Assembly (NCBI RefSeq): GCF_030124375.1
Contig: NZ_JASKLS010000006.1
Coordinates: forward strand, 310,837-374,836
Origin: Sinorhizobium sp. 6-70
GTDB taxonomy: Bacteria > Pseudomonadota > Alphaproteobacteria > Rhizobiales > Rhizobiaceae
Reading direction: 5' to 3'
DNA length: 64,000 nt
In this document: one piece after another, positions 1-8,795 of the stretch
Layout of the letters: each line of letters begins with the position of its first letter
Position numbering within the stretch: position 1 is the first letter of the stretch
Notes under the pieces: generated by a model
Database searches by the model: none
Seen by the model: only the letters and a program-made list of their open reading frames with translations
What the model was told of the DNA's origin: nothing
Position numbers and translations under genes: made by a program

Positions 1-1
1 G

Positions 2-106
2 CATTATGGCACGATCGCGCGCGACGCCTTGGCGCCGTTGCCGGTTTCTCCCTGGAAATCAGCGCTGATAGAGGTGATCGATTTCTGCATCGATCGAGTG
101 AGCTAG
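2..106 (+). CDS. ispB: Octaprenyl diphosphate synthase, C-terminal end (partial)
   Basis: Open from the window edge to TAG at 104-106. The 34 visible residues (HYGTIARDALAPLP, then SALIEVIDFCIDRVS) match the C-terminal helices of long-chain polyprenyl diphosphate synthases, where an A..AL..LP pattern precedes a final hydrophobic helix ending near Arg. The family builds the isoprenoid side chain of ubiquinone from IPP and FPP. The DDxxD catalytic motifs lie outside the window, so this call rests only on the tail and on the rhizobial gene order next to ispE. Confidence 0.6.
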   Translation, partial: HYGTIARDALAPLPVSPWKSALIEVIDFCIDRVS

Positions 107-257
107 ACCGGCGGACATTCCATTTTAGGAATTTCTTGCCGCGTTGCGCCAAAAAAGCCATTCTGTTCCTCAAGACTTGCTTCCGGCAATCTCTAATCGA
201 TCCGGAACAACCAGCGACGGTGCGGCAAAACGTACCGTCGGCAATGAAAGGTTTGAT

Positions 258-2081
258 ATGCGGCAAAATACATTCCTTCGCCTTCTTAGCGGCGCGGCAC
301 TGCTTGCTCTCGCATCGGTGACCGGCAGCTATCAGGCATTTGCCGAGGAAAAGGCGGCGGTCGAAGACACGAAGCCTTTCGACATCAGATCGGTCGACAC
401 CTTTTCCGGCGCTTTTCTGGCTGCCCGCACGGCCGACGTGGATCGCGACTTCGCGTCAGCAACCGAACTCTACAAGATTGCCCTGCAGTTCGAACCGGAC
501 AACAACGACGTCAAGCAGCGGCTGATGATCACGCTGCTCATGGCAGGTAAGCTTGACGAGGGCGTCAAGATCGCAGAGGACCTCAAGTCCGATCCGGCGG
601 TCGAACGCATCACGACGGTCGTCCGCGCAATCGAAGCGATCCGCAAACGTGAGTACCGCAGCGCGCAGAAGCTGCTCGCCTATGACGGCCCGAACGATCT
701 AGACCGGATGATGAATACGCTTCTGTCCGCCTGGGCCAGGTTCGGCCAGGGCCGGCCGAAGGAAGCGCTGGCGCAGATCAAGGCGCTCGATGGTCCGGAA
801 TGGTTCCGCGTCTTCAAGAACTATCACGCCGGCGCGATCGCGCTTGCCGCGGGCGACAAGGCAACAGCACGCGCACGGCTCAACGACGCCATTCTCGACC
901 GCGAAGGCGGCAGCGCGGCTCCCGACACGTTCATGCGCTCGGTCGAGGCACTGGCACGCTTCGAGGCCCGTGAGGGTAACAAGCAAAAGGCGCTCGACAC
1001 GATTGCTGTCGGCGAAGGCATGGTCAACAACTACACGCCGCTCGAAGCGCTGAGAAAGAGCATCGAAGAAGGCAAGTCCCAGGAGCAGCAGGTTCGCAAC
1101 GCCGTGCAAGGCGCCGCCGCAGTGCTCTTTTCCGTCGGAGGCGCACTCAATCGCGAAGGCGCGGAAGACGTCGTTTCGCTCTACCTGCAGACCGCGCGCC
1201 AGCTCGATCCGGAAAGTGCCGACATCCTCGTCATGCTCGGCGGGATCGCCGAAAACCTGAAAAAGGAAGAGGAGGCGATTGCGCTTTACAAGAGCGTGCC
1301 GGAAGGTTCGCCGATGCGCCGCCTCTCCGAGCTTCAACTTGGCCTCAGCCTTGCCAGCATCGGCAAGGTCGATGAGGCCAAGAAGCACCTGAGGGCGCTG
1401 ATCGACGTCGATCCCAAGAATATCCGCAACTATCTTGCCTATGGCAGCGTGCTTTCGGACGCCAAGGACTACAAGGAGATGGGCGAGCTTTACGACCGAG
1501 CCGTGGCCGCCATCGGCCCCGTCCCGAAGCGCGGCGACTGGACCGTATTCTTCCAGCGCGGCATCGCCTACGAGCGACAGAAGATCTGGGAGAAGGCCGA
1601 GCCGAACTTCCGCAAGGCGCTGGAGCTCAATCCGGATCAACCGCAGGTGCTGAACTATCTCGGCTATTCCTGGGTCGACATGAACATAAATCTCGACGAG
1701 GGCCTCGACATGATCCGCAAGGCGGTCGAGCTCAAGCCCGATGACGGTTACATCGTCGATTCGCTCGGATGGGCCTATTTCCGTATGAACCGGTTCGACG
1801 ATGCCGTGACTGAACTCGAGCGCGCGGCCGAATTGATGGCCGGCGACGCCACGATCAACGACCACCTGGGCGATGCTTACTGGCGGGTCGGACGCAAGCT
1901 CGAAGCAGTGTTCCAGTGGAACCAGACACTGGAGTTGAAGCCCGAGGAAGCGGAAATTCCGAAGATCAAGGCCAAGATCGAAAACGGCTTGCCGCCGCTC
2001 AAGCCGCAAGTTCCGGCCGCGGCCGACGCCAAGGAGTTGCCGAAGAAGACGGGCCCCGCGACGCCGGACAAGAAATCCTGA
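258..2081 (+). CDS. Secreted or periplasmic tetratricopeptide repeat protein
   Basis: A 607-residue protein. I chose ATG 258 because an AAAGG ribosome-binding site ends 6 bases upstream and because this start exposes a clean signal peptide (MRQNTFLRLLSG, a hydrophobic core, then AFAEE); an upstream in-frame ATG at 144 would bury it. The mature part is almost entirely TPR-like helix pairs, for example FASATELYKIALQFEPDN near the N-terminus and EPNFRKALELNPDQPQ near residue 460. The last 40 residues are Pro/Ala/Lys-rich. TPR proteins scaffold protein assemblies, and no enzymatic domain is visible. It ends 4 bases before ispE, so the two are probably cotranscribed. The exact role is unknown. Confidence 0.85.
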   Translation: MRQNTFLRLLSGAALLALASVTGSYQAFAEEKAAVEDTKPFDIRSVDTFSGAFLAARTADVDRDFASATELYKIALQFEPDNNDVKQRLMITLLMAGKLDEGVKIAEDLKSDPAVERITTVVRAIEAIRKREYRSAQKLLAYDGPNDLDRMMNTLLSAWARFGQGRPKEALAQIKALDGPEWFRVFKNYHAGAIALAAGDKATARARLNDAILDREGGSAAPDTFMRSVEALARFEAREGNKQKALDTIAVGEGMVNNYTPLEALRKSIEEGKSQEQQVRNAVQGAAAVLFSVGGALNREGAEDVVSLYLQTARQLDPESADILVMLGGIAENLKKEEEAIALYKSVPEGSPMRRLSELQLGLSLASIGKVDEAKKHLRALIDVDPKNIRNYLAYGSVLSDAKDYKEMGELYDRAVAAIGPVPKRGDWTVFFQRGIAYERQKIWEKAEPNFRKALELNPDQPQVLNYLGYSWVDMNINLDEGLDMIRKAVELKPDDGYIVDSLGWAYFRMNRFDDAVTELERAAELMAGDATINDHLGDAYWRVGRKLEAVFQWNQTLELKPEEAEIPKIKAKIENGLPPLKPQVPAAADAKELPKKTGPATPDKKS

Positions 2082-2085
2082 GAAT

Positions 2086-3015
2086 ATGCATCGGGACGGC
2101 ATTCCGGGCTTCGCGCTGACATGCGCGGCGCCCGCCAAGATCAATCTCGCACTGCATGTCGTCGGACAACGCGCCGACGGCCACCATCTTCTGGAAAGCC
2201 TTGTTACTTTCGCGGATTGCGGCGACCGGATCGGTATTGCATTGGCTGATGCCGACGGCTTCACCGTGTCCGGACGTTTCTCGGATGGGTTGCCGCTTTC
2301 AGCGGAGAACAAGGGTGGCAATCTGGTGTTGCGCGCGCGCGATCTGCTGCGAAGCGAGCTGACGTCACGAGGCATCGCCGCCGGTCCGGTCCATCTCCAT
2401 CTCGAAAAGAACCTGCCCGTCGCCTCCGGCATTGGCGGCGGCTCGGCGGATGCGGCGGCAACCCTTCGGGGTCTCCTTAGGCTGTGGGACGCGCCCTTGG
2501 AGCCGGCTACGCTCGATGCCGTTGCGCTCGCGCTCGGCGCCGACGTGCCGATGTGCCTCGACGGCAGACCGCTTCTTGCCGAGGGAATCGGCGAGAAGAT
2601 CACCGCCCTTCCAGATCTCCCGTCCTTCGCGATCGTCCTCGTCAATCCACTGGTCGCCGTTTCGACGCCGATGATCTTCCGGACGCTCGTCAACAAGGCG
2701 AATCCATCGCTCGACCTGCCGAAAGGCATGAACACAGTGGCCGAATGGTTGTCGGCGATGGCCGATATGCGCAACGATCTGGAGAGGCCTGCGCGGGCCC
2801 TCGTTCCCGCAATCGAGGAGGTATCAGGAACCCTGAAGGCCGAGGATGCCATGCTTGTGCGCATGTCCGGCTCTGGCGCCACCTGCTTCGGGCTGTTCGA
2901 CAGCGACGAAAGAGCGCAGCGGGCGGCCGAGCGTATTTCCGCCAGCCATCCGGAATGGTACGTTTGCGCGGCGCGAACCACAGCGCCGCGTGTCCAATCG
3001 GACGCGCAAAGGTGA
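2086..3015 (+). CDS. ispE: 4-diphosphocytidyl-2-C-methyl-D-erythritol kinase (IspE)
   Basis: A 309-residue GHMP kinase of the non-mevalonate isoprenoid pathway. It phosphorylates CDP-methylerythritol with ATP. Visible signatures are PAKINL near residue 16, the glycine-rich ATP loop PVASGIGGGSADAAA at about 111-125, and the C-terminal MSGSGATCFGLF motif. It starts 4 bases after the TPR gene. The oddity is at the 3' end: the last 12 or so residues (TTAPRVQSDAQR) and the stop codon are encoded by the left arm of a RIME-type repeat, so the native C-terminus seems to have been replaced by repeat sequence. The catalytic core is intact, so the enzyme is expected to be functional. Confidence 0.93.
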   Translation: MHRDGIPGFALTCAAPAKINLALHVVGQRADGHHLLESLVTFADCGDRIGIALADADGFTVSGRFSDGLPLSAENKGGNLVLRARDLLRSELTSRGIAAGPVHLHLEKNLPVASGIGGGSADAAATLRGLLRLWDAPLEPATLDAVALALGADVPMCLDGRPLLAEGIGEKITALPDLPSFAIVLVNPLVAVSTPMIFRTLVNKANPSLDLPKGMNTVAEWLSAMADMRNDLERPARALVPAIEEVSGTLKAEDAMLVRMSGSGATCFGLFDSDERAQRAAERISASHPEWYVCAARTTAPRVQSDAQR

Positions 3016-3078
3016 CTGTAGCACTTTGAATTGCTGCATGATTTTGTCCTTAAATTGATTCCGACTTAAGGGATCATG
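2980..3078 (+). repeat. RIME1-like mosaic repeat overlapping the ispE 3' end
   Basis: Two palindromes: ACAGCGCCGCG...GACGCGC...CTGTAG on the left and CTTAAATTG...CGACTTAAG on the right, joined by AGCACTTTGAATTGCTGCAT. The same composite recurs many times in this window and fits published RIME1 descriptions (about 108 bp, two large palindromes). The left palindrome lies inside ispE. Confidence 0.75.
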
Positions 3079-3102
3079 TCGTGAGGGAGAGGATAGCATC
3101 CA

Positions 3103-3645
3103 ATGCCAGGCATCGACGAAGGCCGCCGCTTCATTCCCGTCGGCATTGCCGTGCTCACGGTGTCCGACACGCGGACACGCGCCGACGACAGGTCAGGCGA
3201 CACACTTGAAGCGCGCATCCGCGAGGCCGGCCATCGGCTCGAAGCACGGGCGATCGTCCGGGACGACCGGCAGAAGATCTACGATCAAGTGAAGGCCTGG
3301 ACGCTGGACGATGCGATCGACGTTGTCATTACCACCGGAGGCACCGGCTTCACCGGCCGCGACGTGACACCGGAGGCGCTTGAGCCCCTCTTCGAAAAAC
3401 GCATGGACGGCTTTTCCGAAGTGTTCCATCGGATCTCCTACGAGAAGATCGGCACGTCGACGATCCAGTCGCGGGCCACCGGCGGTGTCGCCAATGCCAC
3501 CTTCATCTTCGTCCTGCCCGGATCGCCGGGGGCCTGCAAGGACGCCTGGGACGGTATCCTGAAGCAACAGCTCGACTATCGGCACATGCCCTGCAATTTC
3601 GTTGAAATCATGCCGCGGTTGGACGAGCACCTCAAACGCGGCTAG
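3103..3645 (+). CDS. moaB: Molybdenum cofactor biosynthesis protein B
   Basis: A 180-residue MoaB/Mog-fold protein. It contains VLTVSDTRTRADD at about 17-29 and the signature TTGGTGFTGRDVTPEAL at about 77-93, which binds molybdopterin and nucleotide. The family adenylates molybdopterin or otherwise assists molybdate insertion in the cytoplasm. Length is normal for MoaB. A purine-rich site (GAGGGAGAGG) sits about 10 bases before ATG 3103. No other moa genes are nearby; a RIME repeat separates it from ispE, so it is probably transcribed alone. Confidence 0.92.
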   Translation: MPGIDEGRRFIPVGIAVLTVSDTRTRADDRSGDTLEARIREAGHRLEARAIVRDDRQKIYDQVKAWTLDDAIDVVITTGGTGFTGRDVTPEALEPLFEKRMDGFSEVFHRISYEKIGTSTIQSRATGGVANATFIFVLPGSPGACKDAWDGILKQQLDYRHMPCNFVEIMPRLDEHLKRG

Positions 3646-4019
3646 ATGTGAGCAATTCCAACTGAAAGAGCATGTGACGGCGCTCCTTCGGCGTCCTCAA
3701 GTTGTCGGCACCGAACTCGCCTCGAGATTTTTCCTCGTTCACCTGCGGGTTGTTCCCAGCGAAACAGCCAACCTCGATCAACCCCGGTAGATTTCTTCTC
3801 GTCAGCCGGCGTGGGGGTGGCCGAAGGCGAGACCGATCATCCATCTCAAGCGCAGCGAAGACAAATCATCCCACGACACGGGCGGGGGAAGAGCAGGATG
3901 CATACGACATGCCGTCCCCTGGATTGCATGGAAAGCCATTTTCGCCAGCAAGGTCATTTGAGAGCCGCTTCGGGGGGTGCCGCTGACAAGACAGGCACCC
4001 CATTCTTGCGACCGATACC

Positions 4020-4088
4020 TACAGCGCCGCGTGTCCTATCAGACGCGCAAGAGACGCTGTAGCACTTTGCATTTGCTGCATGTTGTAT
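4020..4088 (+). repeat. RIME1-like repeat, left half
   Basis: ACAGCGCCGCGTGTCC...AGACGCGC...GACGCTGTAGCACTTTG then TTGCTGCATG matches the left palindrome and linker of the other RIME1-like copies. The CTTAAAT palindrome is missing; a second repeat family begins almost at once. Confidence 0.7.
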
Positions 4089-4100
4089 CTTCAAACCGGC

Positions 4101-4208
4101 TAGAGCAATTCCAGGAAAAGTGTGTAACGGTTTTCCGTCCGGAATTGCGTAGTTTCAAAGAGTTAGATCATTTCGCTGTTTCAGCGAAACAATGAAATGA
4201 TCTAAGAG
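4101..4208 (+). repeat. RIME2-like mosaic repeat
   Basis: TAGAGCAATTCCAG...AAGTGTGTAACGGTTTTCCGTCCGGAATTGCG followed by AGAGTTAGATCATTTC and a palindrome ending GAAATGATCTAA. The same element occurs in inverse orientation after the dehydratase at 24.5 kb and as a fragment at 44.48 kb. The family name is an inference from known rhizobial elements. Confidence 0.6.
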
Positions 4209-4227
4209 TTAAGGAAGCAGCCAGCCG

Positions 4228-4758
4228 CTAGTCCGTAGCCGAACGATTGCCGGCCGCCACCCAGGCGGGAACAAGTTCGGTCGCCAGTTTGCGCACTGCA
4301 CGCACATCGGCCATGTCGCTCAGCCGCATATTCGCGCGGGCGACGGCAATCGCATCGCGCTTCTGCATCAGAAAGCCTGTCTCAAGGGGGCGTGTCCTGC
4401 GCGACAGGCGACTTAGGAGCGGGCGGCGATGCATTCGTGAGGGAGAGAACCGAGCCGGATTTCTGTTGAGCGACACATATTCAAGAAGCTCGTCCACCCA
4501 ACGCCCCGTAGGCCGCGCGCCCGGTTCCAGGAGCATCAACCATTCGCCGCGCGCCGAACGCACAATGTCGTCCAAGTGCCAATCGACGCAGAAACGGCAG
4601 CCGGCAGCATCCGCAACCCGCAACGAACCGTCTTTCGAGCCGTGATCGAGAATGATGACGTCGCTGACGAGGCCCTCCACGGCGCCGGCAACAAGGACAG
4701 CCAGCGTTTGTGCGAGTTCGGCCTCGTTGTCCCGTGTTTCCATGATAATCGTCAGCAT
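4228..4758 (-). CDS. Small glycosyltransferase family 2-like protein
   Basis: A 176-residue protein. ATG at 4758 is preceded by AGGAAC at suitable spacing, so I prefer it to an upstream in-frame start. MLTIIMETRDNEAEL and VIILDHGSKDGSL resemble the N-terminal nucleotide-binding half of GT2 enzymes (beta strand, then D-x-G/S-D). The usual metal-binding DxD is replaced by LEPGARP, and the protein ends shortly after the GT-A core, well short of typical GT2 enzymes. It may be a non-catalytic or specialised form conserved in rhizobia. It is divergent from the radical SAM gene. Confidence 0.65.
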   Translation of the reverse strand: MLTIIMETRDNEAELAQTLAVLVAGAVEGLVSDVIILDHGSKDGSLRVADAAGCRFCVDWHLDDIVRSARGEWLMLLEPGARPTGRWVDELLEYVSLNRNPARFSPSRMHRRPLLSRLSRRTRPLETGFLMQKRDAIAVARANMRLSDMADVRAVRKLATELVPAWVAAGNRSATD

Positions 4759-4939
4759 AGTCGTTCCTATCGCATTGCACTCACAAATGCTACAGCCATC
4801 GGGCTTGCCGGCTTCGCCGCTCCGGTGCGATCTCCCCCTCACTCACATACCCAAGTTTTGTTCTTGATTTGTTCCCGTTTCTGCGATAGGAAAATAATCA
4901 GGACGAAACGGAGCCCCGTCTGTTTCCGAGGAGATATCG

Positions 4940-6097
4940 ATGACCGAGCTGTCTCAATTGAGGCAGGGCGCTTTTGCGCCCGCCAACACCGCGGACATGG
5001 CCGAAGCAATGATCAAGGGAACGGGCCTGAGGATCGACATCGATCGCCGGCGCGGCCGCGGCGCTGGCCTCAACATGACGGGCCGCTTCGAACCGCAAAC
5101 GCGCGAGGTCTTCGACGACGGTTGGGAGAGCATCGAGGATCTGCCGCCGTTCAAAACGGAGGTCCAGGTCGAGAAGCCTCGGGCGGTCATCACGCGCAAC
5201 GAGTCCCCGGACATCGGTTTCGACCGCTCGATCAATCCTTACCGCGGCTGCGAACACGGCTGCATCTATTGTTTTGCGCGGCCGACCCATTCGTACATGG
5301 GCCTTTCGGCAGGCCTTGATTTCGAATCCAAACTTTTCGCCAAGCCGGACGCTCCGCGTTTGCTGGAGCGCGAATTGGCAAGGCCCGACTACAAGGTTCG
5401 CCCAATTGCGATCGGCACCAATACCGACCCTTATCAGCCGATCGAGAAGGAATGGCGGATCATGCGCCAAATTCTCGAAGTGTTGAAGGCGGCAAACCAC
5501 CCGGTGATGATCGTCACCAAATCGGCAATGGTGACACGCGACATCGATCTGCTTGCCCCGATGGCGGAAATGGGTCTCGCGCGGGTCGGCATTTCGGTAA
5601 CCACGCTCGATCGAAAACTGGCGCGCACGATGGAGCCGCGGGCCTCGACGCCGACAAAGCGGCTTGAGGCGATCCGCGCCATCTCGGATGCGGGTATTCC
5701 CACCGGTGTTCTTGTTTCACCGATCATTCCGGCGCTGAACGACCATGAGATCGAACGCGTGCTTGATTCGGCGAAGACGGCGGGCGCGTCGGAAGCGAGC
5801 TACGTGCTGTTGCGGCTGCCGCTCGAAGTGAGCCCGCTCTTTCGCGACTGGCTGCTGCGCAATTATCCGGACCGTTACCGCCACGTCATGTCGCTGATCC
5901 GCTCCATGCGGGGCGGCAAGGACTATGACACCGAGTTCGGCAAGCGCATGAAAGGGGCCGGTCCGTATGCCTGGCAAATCGGCCGGCGCTTCGAACTCGC
6001 TGCCAAACGCCTGGGCCTCAACCTGACGCGCCGGCAATTGCGGAATGATGTCTTCGTGCCGCCACTCGGAATGGGAGTCCAACTGTCGCTGCTTTAG
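4940..6097 (+). CDS. PA0069-family radical SAM protein
   Basis: A 385-residue radical SAM enzyme related to spore photoproduct lyase-like proteins. The cluster-binding motif is YRGCEHGCIYCF with Cys104, Cys108 and Cys111, which fits CxxxCxxC. These cysteines ligate a 4Fe-4S cluster that cleaves S-adenosylmethionine. The TIM-barrel continues through IGTNTDPYQPIEK and VGISVTTLD. GAGGAGATATCG just before ATG 4940 is a strong ribosome-binding site. The substrate is not known from sequence. It lies 198 bases upstream of rnhB on the same strand. Confidence 0.88.
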   Translation: MTELSQLRQGAFAPANTADMAEAMIKGTGLRIDIDRRRGRGAGLNMTGRFEPQTREVFDDGWESIEDLPPFKTEVQVEKPRAVITRNESPDIGFDRSINPYRGCEHGCIYCFARPTHSYMGLSAGLDFESKLFAKPDAPRLLERELARPDYKVRPIAIGTNTDPYQPIEKEWRIMRQILEVLKAANHPVMIVTKSAMVTRDIDLLAPMAEMGLARVGISVTTLDRKLARTMEPRASTPTKRLEAIRAISDAGIPTGVLVSPIIPALNDHEIERVLDSAKTAGASEASYVLLRLPLEVSPLFRDWLLRNYPDRYRHVMSLIRSMRGGKDYDTEFGKRMKGAGPYAWQIGRRFELAAKRLGLNLTRRQLRNDVFVPPLGMGVQLSLL

Positions 6098-6295
6098 GTC
6101 GGCGAACACCTGAGACTTCCCGCCAATGCAAGCCGATCTCCTCCCCGACAGGAGTTCGATAGCATCGTTCGTGCAAAATTTCGGTTCCGGCGCCCTCCCC
6201 TGCCTTGTGATGGCGCTGGCTTTCCTCCCGGTCACCGCCGCACTCGTACCGGGAGGGCTTGAAGGGAATCGGGCGAATATGCGAGGGTCCCCCGC

Positions 6296-6946
6296 ATGTC
6301 ACGTCGCAAGTCGCCCGATTCCCCACTGTTTCCCATCGAGCTGCCAGTCCCCGATTTCAGCTTCGAGCTTGCTGCCCGGCGAGACGGCTTTTGGCCTGTC
6401 GCCGGTGCGGACGAGGCGGGGCGCGGCCCTTTGGCCGGTCCCGTCGTTGCTGCCGCGGTCATCCTCGATCCGGACGCCATTCCGAACGGTCTCAACGACA
6501 GCAAGCTCCTGAGCCCGGAGCAGCGCGAAGCACTGTTTGAGCAAATTCTTGCGACGGCGACGGTGTCGATCGCCTCGTCTTCGGCGACACGTATCGACAC
6601 GACCGACATCCTCAAGGCAAGCCTCGACGCTATGCGACGGGCCGTCGATGGTCTTTCCACGACCGCGCGTTTTGTGCTCGTCGATGGCCGTGATGTTCCG
6701 CCGGGCATCTCCTGTCACGCCAAAGCGATCATCAAGGGCGATTCCCGATCGATGTCGATCGCCGCCGCATCGATCGTCGCCAAGGTGACCCGCGATCGCA
6801 TGATGGCCCGCGCCGACGCCACGTTCCCGGCCTACGGCTTCGCCGTTCACGCCGGCTATGCCACCGTAAAGCATCGAAACGCGATCGACAGCCACGGCCC
6901 GTGCTCGCTGCATCGAATGAGCTTCCGCCCCTTTCGCCAGGTCTGA
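6296..6946 (+). CDS. rnhB: Ribonuclease HII
   Basis: A 216-residue enzyme that removes RNA from RNA-DNA hybrids and excises misincorporated ribonucleotides. The family signature [14 protein letters not shown] at about 37-50 carries the first catalytic Asp39 and Glu40. Later motifs are VDGRDVPPG and [16 protein letters not shown]. The start is supported by GAGGGT about 9 bases upstream of ATG 6296. The region between the radical SAM gene and rnhB (198 bases) shows no gene. Confidence 0.94.
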   Translation: MSRRKSPDSPLFPIELPVPDFSFELAARRDGFWPVAGADEAGRGPLAGPVVAAAVILDPDAIPNGLNDSKLLSPEQREALFEQILATATVSIASSSATRIDTTDILKASLDAMRRAVDGLSTTARFVLVDGRDVPPGISCHAKAIIKGDSRSMSIAAASIVAKVTRDRMMARADATFPAYGFAVHAGYATVKHRNAIDSHGPCSLHRMSFRPFRQV

Positions 6947-7026
6947 TGCTCCGTATTCCGCCTGAGACCGGCAGGCGCGCTGCCCGGTGGTGGCGCGTGT
7001 GTGAGACCTGATACGCGCCCGCTATT

Positions 7027-7111
7027 GCATGTTCCTTAAAATCGTATTCGATTTAAGGACAAGAACATGCCGTGATTCAAAGTGCGTCTGAAAAGACGCA
7101 CGGCGCTGTAG
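7027..7111 (-). repeat. RIME1-like repeat, inverted and shortened
   Basis: CCTTAAAATCGTATTCGATTTAAGG followed by AACATGC, ATTCAAAGTG and then CGTCTGAAAAGACG...CGGCGCTGTAG. This is the reverse order of the copy at 2980. About 15 bases of the second palindrome are missing. Confidence 0.7.
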
Positions 7112-7240
7112 AGCATTTGCAGTCAGGTGGAATCACCTCACGTCGCACAAACGCGGCAAAGACAAGGAGATAGAGCGGTAGTGCGAACGCATGTGAGCGC
7201 ATCCCCCCTCTATCTCACGCGGAATACCGGTACAACCAAC

Positions 7241-7267
7241 AAAAAAAGCCCCGCCGAGGCGGGGCTT
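7241..7267 (-). terminator. Rho-independent terminator of the atp F0 operon
   Basis: Read on the minus strand: GCCCCGCC-TC-GGCGGGGC followed by seven T residues. It is an 8-bp GC stem with a perfect U-tract, located about 30 bases after the atpF stop codon. Confidence 0.92.
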
Positions 7268-7295
7268 CCTTCGGATTTCAGGGACCGTCGTCGTC

Positions 7296-7784
7296 TCAGT
7301 TGAGCCGAGACTTGACCTCGCCGAGCGCCTTCTTGAACAGCGTATCCTGCGCACCGGCATCGGTCTTGGCCGACAAGACCTTTTCCGCCGCGCTGATCGC
7401 CAGATCGACGGCTGCCGAGCGGACCGCGTTGATCGCGTCGCTTTCAGCCTGCTTGATCTTCTGTTCGGAAAGTGCCGTGCGGCGCGCGACATATTCCTCG
7501 GTCTTCTGCTTGGCTTCCGCCGTGAGCATTTCCGCTTCTCGCTGGGCTGCGGCAACGATGCTGGCGGCCTCGGCTTCGGCGTCCTTGCGCTTGCGCTGAT
7601 ATTCGGCGACCAGGCTCTGGGCCTCTTCGCGGAGGCGCTTGGCCTCTGCCAGTTCGTTGCCGATCTTGTCGGCGCGCGCGTCGAGCGCCTTGGCGATCAT
7701 GCCCGGAACCTTGAGATAGGCAATGAGGGCAAGGAAGAGGATCAGGCCGATAAGGGCATAGAAAGTCGCATCAAGAGCCATCAT
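7296..7784 (-). CDS. atpF: F0F1 ATP synthase subunit b
   Basis: A 162-residue peripheral stalk subunit. An N-terminal membrane helix (residues about 8-25, LIGLILFLALIAYLKV) is followed by a long charged amphipathic helix rich in Ala, Glu and Lys, which forms the coiled stalk contacting F1. It starts MMALD and is preceded by GAGGAG. It is the last gene of the operon, 10 bases after atpF2, and is followed at once by the terminator. Alphaproteobacteria carry two b-type genes; this one corresponds to b and its upstream neighbour to b'. Confidence 0.93.
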   Translation of the reverse strand: MMALDATFYALIGLILFLALIAYLKVPGMIAKALDARADKIGNELAEAKRLREEAQSLVAEYQRKRKDAEAEAASIVAAAQREAEMLTAEAKQKTEEYVARRTALSEQKIKQAESDAINAVRSAAVDLAISAAEKVLSAKTDAGAQDTLFKKALGEVKSRLN

Positions 7785-7794
7785 TCATTGCTCC

Positions 7795-8406
7795 TCAGTT
7801 GCCTGCCGATGCCTTGACGGCGGCAGCGATCTCGGCCTTGGTGACGGTTCCGCCAATCAGCTGCTTGACGACGGCGGTTGCCGTTTCCTCGGCGATAGCG
7901 CCGACATCGGCGAGCGCCTTGGACTTGATATCGGCAATGCGCGTCTCAGCGGCGGCGATCTTCTTCGCAAGATCGCCCTCGACCGCGGTCCGGTCGGCCG
8001 TTGCCTTCGCCTTGGCAGCTTCGCGCGCGGTGTCGGCGATCGAATGCCCCTTGGCCCTGGCGCTTGCAAGTTCCTGCTCGTAGGACGCGATGGCAGCGTC
8101 AGCTTCGCCCTTGAGGCGCGACGCTTCATCCAGATCCTGAGCGATCCGGTCGTGGCGGGTTTCGAGAATGCCGCCAATGCGCGGAATGATGACCTTCGAC
8201 ATCAGCAGATAGAAGAGGCCGAACGTGATCGCGAGCCAGAGCACTTGCGATGCGAAATGGCTCGAATCGAAAGGCGGGAACACGCCCGTGCCGTGTTCGC
8301 CTTCGGGGGCCACACCCGTTTCGGTGTGCACCTCGCCGGCCGCAGCGGGATCGTGTGCTTCGCCTTCAGGGGTGGTTGACTGGGCATAAGCCGCGGTCAC
8401 AAACAT
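7795..8406 (-). CDS. atpF2: F0F1 ATP synthase subunit b'
   Basis: A 203-residue stalk subunit. I chose ATG 8406 because GGAGGTGAGC lies directly upstream; the longer frame from 8424 would put that site inside the gene. The N-terminal part ([11 protein letters not shown] then an acidic stretch) precedes a membrane helix at about residues 55-75 ([14 protein letters not shown]) and a coiled-coil tail with many Ala, Lys and Glu residues. It pairs with subunit b to form the asymmetric peripheral stalk typical of photosynthetic and alphaproteobacterial enzymes. Confidence 0.93.
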   Translation of the reverse strand: MFVTAAYAQSTTPEGEAHDPAAAGEVHTETGVAPEGEHGTGVFPPFDSSHFASQVLWLAITFGLFYLLMSKVIIPRIGGILETRHDRIAQDLDEASRLKGEADAAIASYEQELASARAKGHSIADTAREAAKAKATADRTAVEGDLAKKIAAAETRIADIKSKALADVGAIAEETATAVVKQLIGGTVTKAEIAAAVKASAGN

Positions 8407-8483
8407 GCTCACCTCCAGGTGCACTCAAGAATATGCGCGACCGCGGCCCCTGAGCGAGGCCGCGGCCAAAACTTCGGTCCGTA

Positions 8484-8711
8484 TTAGACGGCGAAGAGGA
8501 GGAGCAGGGCTACGAGCAGCGAGAAGATGCCCAGAGCTTCCGTAACGGCGAAGCCGAATACGAGGCGGCCGAACTGGCCGTCAGCAGCCGACGGGTTGCG
8601 CAGCGCGCCGGACAGGTAGCTGCCGAAGATGTTGCCGAGGCCGAGAGCCGTGCCGGCCATACCAAGGCATGCAAGACCTGCACCGATGAACTTTGCTGCT
8701 TCCGCTTCCAT
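8484..8711 (-). CDS. atpE: F0F1 ATP synthase subunit c
   Basis: A 75-residue proteolipid with two membrane helices joined by a polar loop (LRNPSA, residues 37-42). The proton-carrying carboxylate is Glu58 in [10 protein letters not shown]. The glycine-rich first helix ([17 protein letters not shown]) packs the rotor ring. AAGGAG precedes the ATG. It sits between atpB and atpF2 in the standard order. Confidence 0.96.
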   Translation of the reverse strand: MEAEAAKFIGAGLACLGMAGTALGLGNIFGSYLSGALRNPSAADGQFGRLVFGFAVTEALGIFSLLVALLLLFAV

Positions 8712-8795
8712 GATTGAACTCCTTCGAAATGGTGTTGCGGCTAGGATTTGTGCCTCCGCCGGAGGACCCGGGCGGAAGCCAGCGACTGTTATTCC

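Larger units (their letters stand above)
3646..4227. other. 582-base intergenic region with repeats
   Basis: I see no convincing gene. A possible stem GGGGTGCC (3974-3981) pairs with GGCACCCC (3994-4001). From about 4020 the region is built of a RIME1-like left half followed directly by a RIME2-like element (annotated separately). The part from 3646 to 3970 shows no repeat, RNA or promoter that I recognise. Confidence 0.6.
6947..7295. other. Intergenic region between rnhB and the F0 operon
   Basis: It holds an inverted, internally shortened RIME1-like repeat (7027-7111), a short palindrome AGGTGGAATCACCT (7126-7139) and the terminator of the minus-strand atp operon (7241-7267). I see no gene. 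Confidence 0.6.

Noticed and set aside
699..2981. 760-residue open frame on the minus strand across the TPR and ispE genes
   Set aside because: It lies antisense to two well-supported genes, has no domain that I recognise, and its openness follows from the GC-rich codon bias of the opposite strand.
3646..4019. Possible SRP or RNase P RNA in the gap after moaB
   Set aside because: I looked for the SRP (GGTCAGGTCCGGAAGGAAGC) and RNase P (GAGGAAAGTCCG) signatures and found neither.
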